A stretch of 38,148 nucleotides of DNA, from assembly GCA_035534615.1 (NCBI GenBank), contig DATLRO010000107.1, positions 1-38,148 on the forward strand, in the 5' to 3' direction. The DNA comes from JAGWRA01 sp035534615. Its GTDB lineage: Bacteria; Acidobacteriota; Vicinamibacteria; Vicinamibacterales; CAVVIG01. The notes under the pieces were generated by a model. The model had not been told where the DNA came from and made no database searches. It saw only the letters and a program-made list of their open reading frames with translations. This document shows positions 8,516 to 15,897 of the stretch, in pieces; the stretch's first letter is position 1; each line of letters begins with the position of its first letter. The position numbers were made by a program, and so were the translations under genes.

Positions 8516-9272
8516 CGCCCGGGGCGCCGCCGGCGCGCCGCTGGTGGCGGTCGTCAACGTGACCAAGCGGTACGACACCGCCACCGTCCTCCAGGACGTC
8601 AATCTCGAGGTGCGCGCGCACGAGTTCGTCGCGCTGATCGGCCCGTCGGGCTGCGGCAAATCGACGCTGCTCCGGATCATCGCCGGGCTCATCGCCCCGT
8701 CCGGCGGCGAGGTGATCTGCGACGGCCGCCCGGTCACCGGCCTCAACCCCGCGACCGCCATGGTCTTCCAGAGCTTCGCGCTGCTGCCGTGGCTCCGGGC
8801 GGCCGAGAACGTCGCGCTGCCGCTCGAGGCGCGGGACGTGCCGCTGCCCGACCGGCTGCGTCGTGCCGAGCACTACCTCGACCTCGTCGGCCTCAAGGGC
8901 CACGGGCGGGCGTTTCCCAAGGAGCTGTCCGGCGGGATGAAGCAGCGCGTCGGCCTCGCCCGCGCGCTCTGCCAGGAGCCGCTCATCCTGCTCATGGACG
9001 AACCGTTCTCCGCGCTCGACGTCCTGACCGCGAAGACGCTGCGCGATCAGGTGCTCGATCTCTGGCAGTCGCCCGATATCCCGACCAAGACGATCCTGCT
9101 CGTCACGCACTCCATCGAAGAAGCGGTCTACATGGCCGACCGGGTCATCACGCTGCGCGCCGATCCCGGCACGGTGTCCGGCGAGTTCGTGATCGACATT
9201 CCGCGGCCGCGGCGCCCGGCGGCCCCTGCCGTCCGGGAGATCGTCGACCAGCTGTATGCCGTGATGGTGTAG
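8505..9272 (+). CDS. ABC transporter ATP-binding protein (NitT/TauT type)
   Basis: 255-residue nucleotide-binding subunit for the preceding permease. Walker A is GPSGCGKST (from residue 46), the Q-loop is VFQSFALLPW, the signature is LSGGMKQR, Walker B is LILLMDEPFSALD and the switch histidine is in LLVTHSIEEA. The TTG start at 8505 (MNTDARG) lies inside the permease gene, giving an 11-base overlap and likely coupling. In many relatives the C-terminus continues into an AAA-associated domain; here the protein stops soon after the ATPase core and that domain is encoded by the next gene. Confidence 0.93.
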   Translation: MNTDARGAAGAPLVAVVNVTKRYDTATVLQDVNLEVRAHEFVALIGPSGCGKSTLLRIIAGLIAPSGGEVICDGRPVTGLNPATAMVFQSFALLPWLRAAENVALPLEARDVPLPDRLRRAEHYLDLVGLKGHGRAFPKELSGGMKQRVGLARALCQEPLILLMDEPFSALDVLTAKTLRDQVLDLWQSPDIPTKTILLVTHSIEEAVYMADRVITLRADPGTVSGEFVIDIPRPRRPAAPAVREIVDQLYAVMV

Positions 9273-9281
9273 GGAGCATCC

Positions 9282-9758
9282 ATGGAATCCAGACATCCAT
9301 TGCCGCACGCAACGATCGGACGCCTGATGGGGCTCATCGAAACGATGCGCGAAACCCCGGGCTCCGACGATGTGGCGCGGCTCGCCCAGGCGCTGCATCT
9401 CGAGCTCGACGACCTGCTGCCGCTGGTCGACGCCGCCGAGCTGCTCGGCCTCGCGCGCGTGGACAAGGGAGAATACGATCTGACCGACGCCGGGCAGCAG
9501 ATCGCCGATGCCGAGGAGAAGGCCCGCAAGGCGATCTTCCGCCAGTGCGCGGGCCGGATTCCGCTGCTCCAGACGATCCTCGCGGCGCTCGGCGCCAGCG
9601 AGAACGGCCAGGTGCCCCGCGAGCAGATCCTGGCGGCGATCCCCCGGCGCTTCTCGCGCAAGTCGGCCGAGCGCCAGCTCGACACGGCGGTCGAATGGGG
9701 CCGCTACGCCGAGCTGTTCGACTACGATGCCGAAGCGCGGCACTTCGTGAAGGCCTGA
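9282..9758 (+). CDS. Stand-alone AAA-associated domain protein (C-terminal accessory domain of ABC ATPase)
   Basis: 158-residue soluble protein starting nine bases after the ATPase stop, with AGGGAG (9271-9276) as its ribosome binding site. Its composition and helix-rich pattern (DDVARLAQALHLELDDLLPL, AELLGLARV, EYDLTDAGQQIADA, RQLDTAVEWGRYAELFDYD) fit the AAA-associated C-terminal domain that usually follows NitT/TauT-type ATPases in one chain. The pattern also resembles winged-helix folds, so a sensing or regulatory role on the transporter is plausible. The family call comes from pattern recognition, not a search. Confidence 0.75.
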   Translation: MESRHPLPHATIGRLMGLIETMRETPGSDDVARLAQALHLELDDLLPLVDAAELLGLARVDKGEYDLTDAGQQIADAEEKARKAIFRQCAGRIPLLQTILAALGASENGQVPREQILAAIPRRFSRKSAERQLDTAVEWGRYAELFDYDAEARHFVKA

Positions 9759-9813
9759 CGCAGAGGACGGCGCGCGCGACCGGGCGGCGCCGCCACGGAT
9801 CGGGAAGAGCCCC

Positions 9814-11277
9814 ATGACGCAGACCCGCATGGCCACCTGCCTCGCGCTGACCGCCCTGCTGGCCGGCGGCCGGATCGCCGCCGCCGCGCCGGCCTTCGCG
9901 GTCAGACACCTCCGGCTGCCGCTGGTCGGCCGGACGGTCGTGTACGTCCCGGCGCAGCCGACCACGCGTGTCGTCCTGGTCGTGAGCGGCGACGGCGGCT
10001 GGGAGCCGCGCGTGGCGAGGATCGCGGAGCACCTGGCGCCGCGCATGATCGTGATCGGCGTTCCGTATCCGCCGCTCGCCCGCGCGGCCGCGCGCCGCGG
10101 CGGGTGCTGGTACGTCGCCTCCGACCTCGAGCTCCTGTCGCATCAGGCGCAGCGCCTGCTGAACCTGCCGCAGTACACGCCGCCGGTCCTGATCGGCTAC
10201 GCGTCCGGCGCGGCGGCCGTCTACGCGGCCCTCGCCCCGGCGCCGGCCGTCACGTTCGCCGGCGCCGTCAGCCTGGCGTTCTCGCCCGATCTGCCGGCCG
10301 CACGCGCCGTCTGCCGGGGCGAGACCTGGTTCCCGCGGTACAATGCGGCGCGTCACGACAACGCGCTGCCGCCGTCCAGGACGCTGCCGAAGGACTGGTA
10401 CGTCCTGCAGGGGGCCGAAGACCGCGTGACGCCGCCCGCCGCGATCGCCCGGTTCGCCGCCGGCATGCCACGCGCGCACGTCATCGAGGTGCCCGGCACC
10501 GGCCACGGCTTCGCCCGGGCCGACCGCTGGGCGCCCGCCCTCGATCGGGCGGTCGACGCCCTCTGGGAGGAGGCCGAGCGGACGCCGGTGCCGGGCCGGC
10601 CGCCGCCTCCCGCCATCGGCGCCCTCGAAGCGTCGCTGAAGCGGCTGGGGGTGCCGTTCGAGTTCCGGATGCCGGCCGCCCCCGAGGCCTTCATGGTGTT
10701 CCTGTCGGGCGACGGCGGCTGGGCGTCGATCGATCAGAACGTGTCCGAACGGCTCATGCACGACAACATCGGCGTCGTCGGGGTCAGCTCCCTGCGCTAC
10801 TTCTGGCAGAAGAAGACACCGGCGGAGGTCGCCTCGCTGCTGCGGTCGATCGTGTCGACGCTCGCCGTCGAGGGCAAGCCGATTTTCGCCGGCGGCTATT
10901 CGTTCGGCGCCGAGGTCGTGCCGGTGTCGCTCCGCGAGTGGACGCCGGCGGAGCGCAGGGCGCTCAGCGGGCTCGTCCTGCTCGCGCCGGGCTTCAGCGC
11001 GACCTTCGAGATCAACCCGCTCGACTGGATCCGCGAGCCGAAGATCCATCCCCGGACGATGGTGGCCCCGGCCGTGAGGGCGTCCGGCCTGCCGGCCCTG
11101 TGCATCCAGGGGGCGGCGGAGACGGACAGCGGCTGCGCCGACCTCGAGCACGCGCCCGGCGTCCGGGTCCTGCGGCTGAGGGGCGGGCACCACTTCGGCG
11201 ACCACTACGCGGCGCTCGCCGGGTCGATCGTGCAGTTCATGCGCGATCATCATCCGGCCGGCGCCGGACGACCATGA
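9814..11277 (+). CDS. acvB: AcvB/VirJ-family lysyl-phosphatidylglycerol hydrolase-like protein
   Basis: 487-residue exported alpha/beta hydrolase with a signal peptide (about residues 1-28, ending AAAAPAF). It contains two related hydrolase halves. Both carry the family signature SGDGGW: VVLVVSGDGGWEPR near 52-65 and MVFLSGDGGWASID near 294-307. The second half has the nucleophile motif GYSFG with Ser363 and a C-terminal GGHHFGDHY that could supply the histidine. The first half has GYASG, with Ala130 where the serine would be, so it is probably non-catalytic. Known AcvB/AtvA proteins hydrolyse aminoacylated phosphatidylglycerol in the periplasm and are encoded beside lpiA/mprF. Here the gene overlaps an mprF-like gene by four bases (ATGA), which supports the same role. 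Confidence 0.87.
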   Translation: MTQTRMATCLALTALLAGGRIAAAAPAFAVRHLRLPLVGRTVVYVPAQPTTRVVLVVSGDGGWEPRVARIAEHLAPRMIVIGVPYPPLARAAARRGGCWYVASDLELLSHQAQRLLNLPQYTPPVLIGYASGAAAVYAALAPAPAVTFAGAVSLAFSPDLPAARAVCRGETWFPRYNAARHDNALPPSRTLPKDWYVLQGAEDRVTPPAAIARFAAGMPRAHVIEVPGTGHGFARADRWAPALDRAVDALWEEAERTPVPGRPPPPAIGALEASLKRLGVPFEFRMPAAPEAFMVFLSGDGGWASIDQNVSERLMHDNIGVVGVSSLRYFWQKKTPAEVASLLRSIVSTLAVEGKPIFAGGYSFGAEVVPVSLREWTPAERRALSGLVLLAPGFSATFEINPLDWIREPKIHPRTMVAPAVRASGLPALCIQGAAETDSGCADLEHAPGVRVLRLRGGHHFGDHYAALAGSIVQFMRDHHPAGAGRP

Positions 11278-13883
11278 CCGAGCCGGCCGACACCCGGCCG
11301 CGAGGCCGGGGTTCCCGCCTCAAGACGCTGGCCGTCTGGCTGATCGGCCACGGCAGCCGCGTCGTCCCGTTCCTGGTGCTCGGCGTCGTCATCTCGCTGA
11401 CGTGGGAGACGCTCCACCAGGTGCACTGGCCGGACGTGCGCCTCGCCATGCGCGGCATGGACGGCGCGTGGCTGGCGCTGGCGGCGGCGGTCACCGCGCT
11501 CAACGTCGCCGTCATGGGGCTCTACGACCTGACGGCCTTCCGGACCACGCGCTCGGGCGCCATCGAGCGCTGGCGGTACGGCGCCGTCGCGTTCGCGTGG
11601 AGCAACTTCCTGACGCTCGGCCCGTTCGCGGGCCCCGCCATCCGCTTCTGGCTCTACCGGCCGGCCATCGACCGGCTGGAGGACCTGGAGACCGGCGTCC
11701 TCTCGATCACGATCGCGTTCATGTCGGGCCTCGTCGGCTGGACGCTGGCGGCGCTGATCCTGCCGCCCGGGCTGCACGGCGCCGGGCTCGCGCCGGCCGG
11801 CCTCGCCTTCCTGCTGACGTTCGCCGGCATCTACGCCGGGCGCCGGATCATCGAGCGGATCGAGCGCTACGGCGGCATGAACACCGGCTGGCGCGGGGCG
11901 CTCGCGCTGGCGGCGATCGGCTGGTTCGACTGGCTGCTGGCGGGCGTCGTGTTCTTCGCGTGCCTGCGGGCGACCGGCCGGGTCGTGTCGATCATCGACA
12001 CGCTGCGGTCGTTCTTCCTCGGGCAGGCGATCGGCCTGGCGAGCCTCGTGCCCGGCGGCTTCGGCAGCGCGGACGCGTTCTGGATCGCGCATCTGCCGCT
12101 GACGGTGAGCGTGTCGACGGCGGCGCTGGTCGCGTACCGCACGATCTACTACATCATTCCGTGGGCGGCGGCGTCGCTGATGCTGCTGTCGTGGGCGACG
12201 CGGCGGGCGTCGCGCCGGATCGAGCTGGCGCGCCACATCGTCGCCGGCCTGGTCGGCGCCGGCGGCGTCCTGATCCTGCTGAGCACGGCGTCGCCCGCCC
12301 TGCACGCGCGGCTGCTGCTCGCGCAGGAGATCATCCCGCTGCCGCTCGTCGAAGCGAGCACGATCACGGCGGCGCTCACCGGCCTGCTGCTGCTCGTACT
12401 GGCGCGCGGCCTGGCGCGCGGCTACCGCGTCGCCCTCGGCGCGACGATCATCGTCCTCGGCCTGTCGGCCGCGTCGGCCATCCTGAAGGCGTTCGACTGG
12501 GAGGAGGCGGCCATCCTCGGCGGCGTCGCGCTCGCCGCCTGGTCGCAGTCGCCCCTGTTCGACCGCGAGAGCCACGGCAACTGGTTCGAGCCGCGGGACC
12601 TCACCCTCGCGGCCCTGGCGTTCTTCGTCTTCCTCGTGTTCGGCGCGTTCTCGTTCCGCCTGACCCCGGCCGCCTTCCTGCACTTCACGCGGTTCGGCTA
12701 CCAGCTCCAGCGGGCGCGCTTCCTCCGCTCGGCCGGCACGCTCGCGCTCGCCGTCGCGATCGGCGGCGTCTACCTGCTGCTGCGCGTGCCCGTCCGGTTC
12801 ACCCGGCTCGACGAGCGGGAAATCGACCGCGCGCTCGATCTGCACGGCCGGATCGGCCACGATACTTCGCTGCTGACCGTCGCCAACGGCGACAAGGCGG
12901 TCTTCTTCGACGACGAGCGCGGCCTCTGCCCGTTCCGGACCGCCGGGCCGTACCTGGTGGTGTTCGCCGATCCGGCGGTGCGCAGCACCGGCGAGCGGGC
13001 CGACTTCCTCAACGCGCTGTTTTCGTTCGCCGGCGAGCTCGATCGGACGCCGGTCTTCTACGAGATTTCGCTCGAATGGATCCCCCCGCTGCACGACCGG
13101 GGCTACCTGTTCTTCAAGCTCGGCGAAGAGGCGCGCGTGCACCTCGACCGCGTCACGCTCGACGGACACGCCGGCAAGATGTACCGGCAGATCCTCCGGC
13201 GGGCCGAGCGGGACCGGCTGGCGTTCCGGATCGTCCCGCCCGCCGACATCACCCCGATGCTGCCGGCGCTCGCCGAAGTGTCGCGGGAGTGGCTGGAGGC
13301 GAAGCGCACCGGAGAACGCCAGTTCTCGATCGGCTTCTTCGACGAAGCCTACCTGCGCCGGTTCCCCTGCGCGATCGTCGAGGAGCTGCCGGCGGCCGGC
13401 GGCGAGCCGCGCCTCGTCGCCTTCGCAAACCTGCTGCCGGGGCCGCACCACGAGGAACTGTCGGTCGATCTGATGCGGTACCGCGGCACCGGATCGAACA
13501 TCATGGACTTCCTGTTCGTGTCGCTGTTCCTGCACGGGAAGGCCGACGGCTACGCCCGGTTCAACATGGGCATGGCGCCGCTCGCCAGCGTCGGCCAGCT
13601 GCAGGGGGCGCACGCGCGCGAGCGGCTCGCCAGTCTGCTGTTCCAGCACGGCGAGAACTGGTACAACTTCCAGGGCCTGCGCTTCTACAAGCAGAAGTTC
13701 GATCCGGAGTGGGTCCCGCGGTACCTGGCCTACCAGAACACGTGGGAGTGGCCGGCCGTCATGACCAACGTGAGCGCGCTCATCGCCGGCGGCTGGGCGC
13801 GCATCATGGTGCCGAGAAAAGGGCGGCCCGACGCCGGAGCGCGTGACCTCGCCGCCCGCCGCCCCCTCCGGGGCTCGCCCTGA
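11274..13883 (+). CDS. mprF: MprF/LpiA-type aminoacyl-phosphatidylglycerol synthase and flippase
   Basis: 869-residue membrane enzyme. The N-terminal half (to about residue 520) is a series of membrane helices, including the flippase-type segment SNFLTLGPFAGPAIRFWLYR and SLVPGGFGSADAF. The C-terminal third (about 530-860) is the GNAT-like DUF2156 transferase domain, which transfers lysine or another amino acid from aminoacyl-tRNA to phosphatidylglycerol. Typical motifs are GDKAVFFDDERG, LSVDLMRYRG, ARFNMGMAPLASVG and NFQGLRFYKQKFDPEW. The start is the ATG at 11274 overlapping the acvB stop; a longer upstream frame is a shadow of acvB. The product makes the envelope less anionic, known in other bacteria to protect against cationic peptides and acid. 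The amino acid used cannot be read from sequence. The stop codon lies in a dispersed palindromic repeat. Confidence 0.92.
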   Translation: MTEPADTRPRGRGSRLKTLAVWLIGHGSRVVPFLVLGVVISLTWETLHQVHWPDVRLAMRGMDGAWLALAAAVTALNVAVMGLYDLTAFRTTRSGAIERWRYGAVAFAWSNFLTLGPFAGPAIRFWLYRPAIDRLEDLETGVLSITIAFMSGLVGWTLAALILPPGLHGAGLAPAGLAFLLTFAGIYAGRRIIERIERYGGMNTGWRGALALAAIGWFDWLLAGVVFFACLRATGRVVSIIDTLRSFFLGQAIGLASLVPGGFGSADAFWIAHLPLTVSVSTAALVAYRTIYYIIPWAAASLMLLSWATRRASRRIELARHIVAGLVGAGGVLILLSTASPALHARLLLAQEIIPLPLVEASTITAALTGLLLLVLARGLARGYRVALGATIIVLGLSAASAILKAFDWEEAAILGGVALAAWSQSPLFDRESHGNWFEPRDLTLAALAFFVFLVFGAFSFRLTPAAFLHFTRFGYQLQRARFLRSAGTLALAVAIGGVYLLLRVPVRFTRLDEREIDRALDLHGRIGHDTSLLTVANGDKAVFFDDERGLCPFRTAGPYLVVFADPAVRSTGERADFLNALFSFAGELDRTPVFYEISLEWIPPLHDRGYLFFKLGEEARVHLDRVTLDGHAGKMYRQILRRAERDRLAFRIVPPADITPMLPALAEVSREWLEAKRTGERQFSIGFFDEAYLRRFPCAIVEELPAAGGEPRLVAFANLLPGPHHEELSVDLMRYRGTGSNIMDFLFVSLFLHGKADGYARFNMGMAPLASVGQLQGAHARERLASLLFQHGENWYNFQGLRFYKQKFDPEWVPRYLAYQNTWEWPAVMTNVSALIAGGWARIMVPRKGRPDAGARDLAARRPLRGSP

Positions 13884-13897
13884 GCGACGTCGAAGGG
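13878..13897. repeat. Short dispersed imperfect palindrome at the mprF stop
   Basis: CCCTGAGCGACGTCGAAGGG resembles a REP-like 20-mer (CCCTTCGAC...GCTCAGGG form) I recognise from many environmental GC-rich genomes. The mprF TGA is inside it, so the last one or two codons may have been set by the repeat. Confidence 0.5.
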
Positions 13898-13913
13898 CCG
13901 GCCGGAAACACGA

Positions 13914-13951
13914 AGGCCGCTCGCGGCGCCCTCAGTCGCCGCGAACGGCCT
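13914..13951. terminator. Strong bidirectional hairpin between convergent genes
   Basis: A 15-base stem (AGGCCGCTCGCGGCG against CGCCGCGAACGGCCT, with one G-T type mismatch) closes an 8-base loop, CCCTCAGT. It lies between the 3' ends of mprF (plus) and the OmpA-type lipoprotein (minus). There is no long T tract on either side, only CCTCATTCTTC on the plus strand, so termination may rely on the stem or on Rho. Confidence 0.65.
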
Positions 13952-14016
13952 CCTCATTCTTCAGTCGACCGCCGCCGTCCGGCGCCGCCACCCGCGGCGG
14001 CCAGGCGCGCGAGCCG

Positions 14017-14694
14017 CTACTCGACCACCCGGATCACCACGCGCCGGTTCTGCGCGCGGCCGTCCCGCGTCTTGTTCGACGCCACGGGATCCGCTTCGCC
14101 GTAGCTGAACACGCTGACCCGGTGCAGGGCCACCTGATACTTCGTGTAGAGGTAGTCACGCACCGCGTCGGCCCGGCGGAGCCCCAGCTCCTTGTTGTAC
14201 CGCGCCGAGCCCACCGAATCGGTGTATCCGTCGATCTCGAAGTAGACCGGCTTCGGATCGGACTTCAGCTTCGACATCATGTCGTCGAGCTTGGCCATGG
14301 CGGCCTCGGGCAGCACCGAGCTGCCGAACTTGAAGCTCCCCTCGGCCTCGCTCAGCACGACCTCGGCCACCAGCCGGCTCGCACGGGTGTTGATCGCGGT
14401 GACCCCGGCGTTCGCCTGGCCGGCAGCCGTCTGCGCCTGCTGCGCCGTCTGGCCGGCCTCGCTCGCCGACTGCTTCGCGTCCGTGATGCCCGACTGCGCG
14501 CTCTGGTTGACCTGGTCGATCCTGGCCGCGTTCGCCTTGGTCTGCTCCTGGGTCGCTTCGACCGCCTTCGACACTCCCTCGACCTTGGTGTTGACGTCCT
14601 GAATCTGCTGGTTCACGTACCCCTTCGTGGCGCAGGCCGATCCGGCCAGCGCCACCGAGACGATCGACACCGCCAACAATGACTTTCGCATCAT
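14017..14694 (-). CDS. OmpA-family outer-membrane lipoprotein with coiled-coil stalk
   Basis: 225-residue lipoprotein. The signal peptide ends in a lipobox, AGSAC, at about residues 17-21. Residues about 25-100 are an Ala/Gln/Thr-rich helical region with repeated polar spacing (VEATQEQTKANAARIDQVNQ), likely a coiled coil comparable to Lpp-like stalks. The C-terminal OmpA-like peptidoglycan-binding domain (about 110-225) shows EIDGYTDSVGSARYNKELGL, RRADAVRDYL and AQNRRVVIRV. Expected location is the outer membrane, anchored to peptidoglycan. The gene follows the VWA gene on the same strand after 42 bases and may be cotranscribed. The ATGATG start leaves a one-codon ambiguity. Confidence 0.92.
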   Translation of the reverse strand: MMRKSLLAVSIVSVALAGSACATKGYVNQQIQDVNTKVEGVSKAVEATQEQTKANAARIDQVNQSAQSGITDAKQSASEAGQTAQQAQTAAGQANAGVTAINTRASRLVAEVVLSEAEGSFKFGSSVLPEAAMAKLDDMMSKLKSDPKPVYFEIDGYTDSVGSARYNKELGLRRADAVRDYLYTKYQVALHRVSVFSYGEADPVASNKTRDGRAQNRRVVIRVVE

Positions 14695-14736
14695 GCGCTC
14701 CTCTTCTTCCTCTATGCCCGACTGGTCGAATCAGGT

Positions 14737-15699
14737 CTAACCGGTCGGGCGGGATGTGCCCACCACATATCCCCCGCGGGCGCGAACAGTGAGCCGCGAA
14801 TTCCGGGTCCGGATGACGAGCGGGTGCCAGCCCGGTCGCAGGCCCGGCTCGAACGCCAGCAGATACTGGTGATGCAGTTCCTCGGCGACCTGCCGCATCG
14901 CCGCGCGGGCCTCGTCCGGTCCGCTCGCGACGAACAGCTCGCCGCCTGTCCAGCGCGCCAGATCCTCCAGCGCGCCAGCCGCCTTGCCGTACACGCCGGT
15001 TGACGCCGCCGACGCCGTAGAGTTCGCCGCCTGCACGACTGCCGCGCGGTCGAGCGGCGACACGACCGCCACCACGTAGACCGGGACGTCGATCGAGCTG
15101 GCCAGCCCGGAGACCGCCTGCGGCGTCAGCCGGCTCGCGTTGTCCAACCCGTCGGTGAAGATGACCACCGCCCGGTGCGGCCGGGGCTGCCGGGCCACCT
15201 GACGCGCCGCCTCAGCAATGGCATCGTAGACCGACGTGGCCCCGTACGGCTTCAGCGTCGAAAATGCCGCCTTCAGGGATCCAGGGGCCGCAAACGGCCG
15301 GATTTCGCGCAGCGCCGTGTCGAACGTGTAGACCGCCGCCTGGTCCGTGGCCGGATCCAGGTCGCCGAGCAGGTCCGTGGCCGCCCTGCGCGCCAGGGCA
15401 ATCTTGTCGGCCACTTCCATGCTGCCGCTCGTATCGACGACGACCGCGACGCTGGCCGGCGCGTCATCGGCGTGAAACGCCTCGATCGTCCGCGGCCATC
15501 CATCGTCGAGCACCTCGAAATCCGACTTCCGCAGGCCGCTCACGAGGTGCCCCTGCCGGTCGCGAACGACCGCGTCGACCGTCACCAGCTCGACGCTCGC
15601 CTTGAACGCAGGAGGCGCCACGGCCGCCGGCTGGGCCGCCGAAACGACCGGCGCCAGCAGCAGCAACGACCAGATGAGGGCGATGGCGGTCCGAGCCAT
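14737..15699 (-). CDS. Secreted VWA-domain protein, acidobacterial VWFA-related type
   Basis: 320-residue exported protein with a signal peptide at residues 1-22 (ending VVSAAQ). After a conserved N-terminal segment (VELVTVDAVVRDRQGHLVSG) comes a von Willebrand A domain with an intact MIDAS metal site: DTSGS from Asp89, a threonine in YGATSVYD and VIFTDGLDNAS. The C-terminus (HHQYLLAFEPGLRPGWH, TVRARGGYV) is typical of the VWFA-related family that is greatly expanded in Acidobacteriota, making this the best taxonomic marker in the window. Ligand and role are unknown; adhesion or protein assembly in the periplasm is generic inference. No clear ribosome binding site precedes the ATG. Confidence 0.93.
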   Translation of the reverse strand: MARTAIALIWSLLLLAPVVSAAQPAAVAPPAFKASVELVTVDAVVRDRQGHLVSGLRKSDFEVLDDGWPRTIEAFHADDAPASVAVVVDTSGSMEVADKIALARRAATDLLGDLDPATDQAAVYTFDTALREIRPFAAPGSLKAAFSTLKPYGATSVYDAIAEAARQVARQPRPHRAVVIFTDGLDNASRLTPQAVSGLASSIDVPVYVVAVVSPLDRAAVVQAANSTASAASTGVYGKAAGALEDLARWTGGELFVASGPDEARAAMRQVAEELHHQYLLAFEPGLRPGWHPLVIRTRNSRLTVRARGGYVVGTSRPTG

Positions 15700-15897
15700 A
15701 TGTATAAGGTCTAATCAAGCCGCCTGCCAAGGCGGCGCCGACAGCTTCCTGAGGTTTCGGCCGATTCCGGTCGAATGTTCAGCTTTGAAGCTGTGCCGTG
15801 ACGCGTAATTATTACACTATTTGAGATTTTCTCGCCAGTTGGGGGGGAAACCACCCGAGTCGGCAGCCGCGGCCGGACTGTCGTAAGATGGGCGGCA
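15700..15897. promoter_or_regulatory. Divergent intergenic region with AT-rich core
   Basis: 198 bases between the VWA gene and the aminotransferase gene. Three inverted repeats are visible: GCCGCC/GGCGGC (15719-15736, in the presumed VWA leader), CAGCTT-TG-AAGCTG (15780-15793) and GTAAT-T-ATTAC (15805-15815). The last is in an AT-rich stretch (15805-15834) that stands out from the GC-rich background, followed by a run of seven Gs (15841-15847). The AT-rich core is the likely site for divergent promoters, but no full -35/-10 pair is convincing. Confidence 0.4.

Noticed and set aside
4961..8761. Very long minus-strand open frame (over 1,200 codons) across the phosphatase, permease and ATPase genes
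   Set aside because: Arg/Pro/Asp-rich composition with no domains; it runs antisense through the clearly real permease and ATPase genes and out of frame through the phosphatase gene. A high-GC shadow.
10104..11273. Upstream extension of the mprF frame
   Set aside because: Shadow of acvB; the ATGA overlap at 11274 and the start of recognisable MprF sequence set the start.
15692..15708. TATACAT directly before the VWA start codon as a -10 box
   Set aside because: It touches the ATG, so transcription would begin inside the coding sequence; not usable as the promoter for this start.
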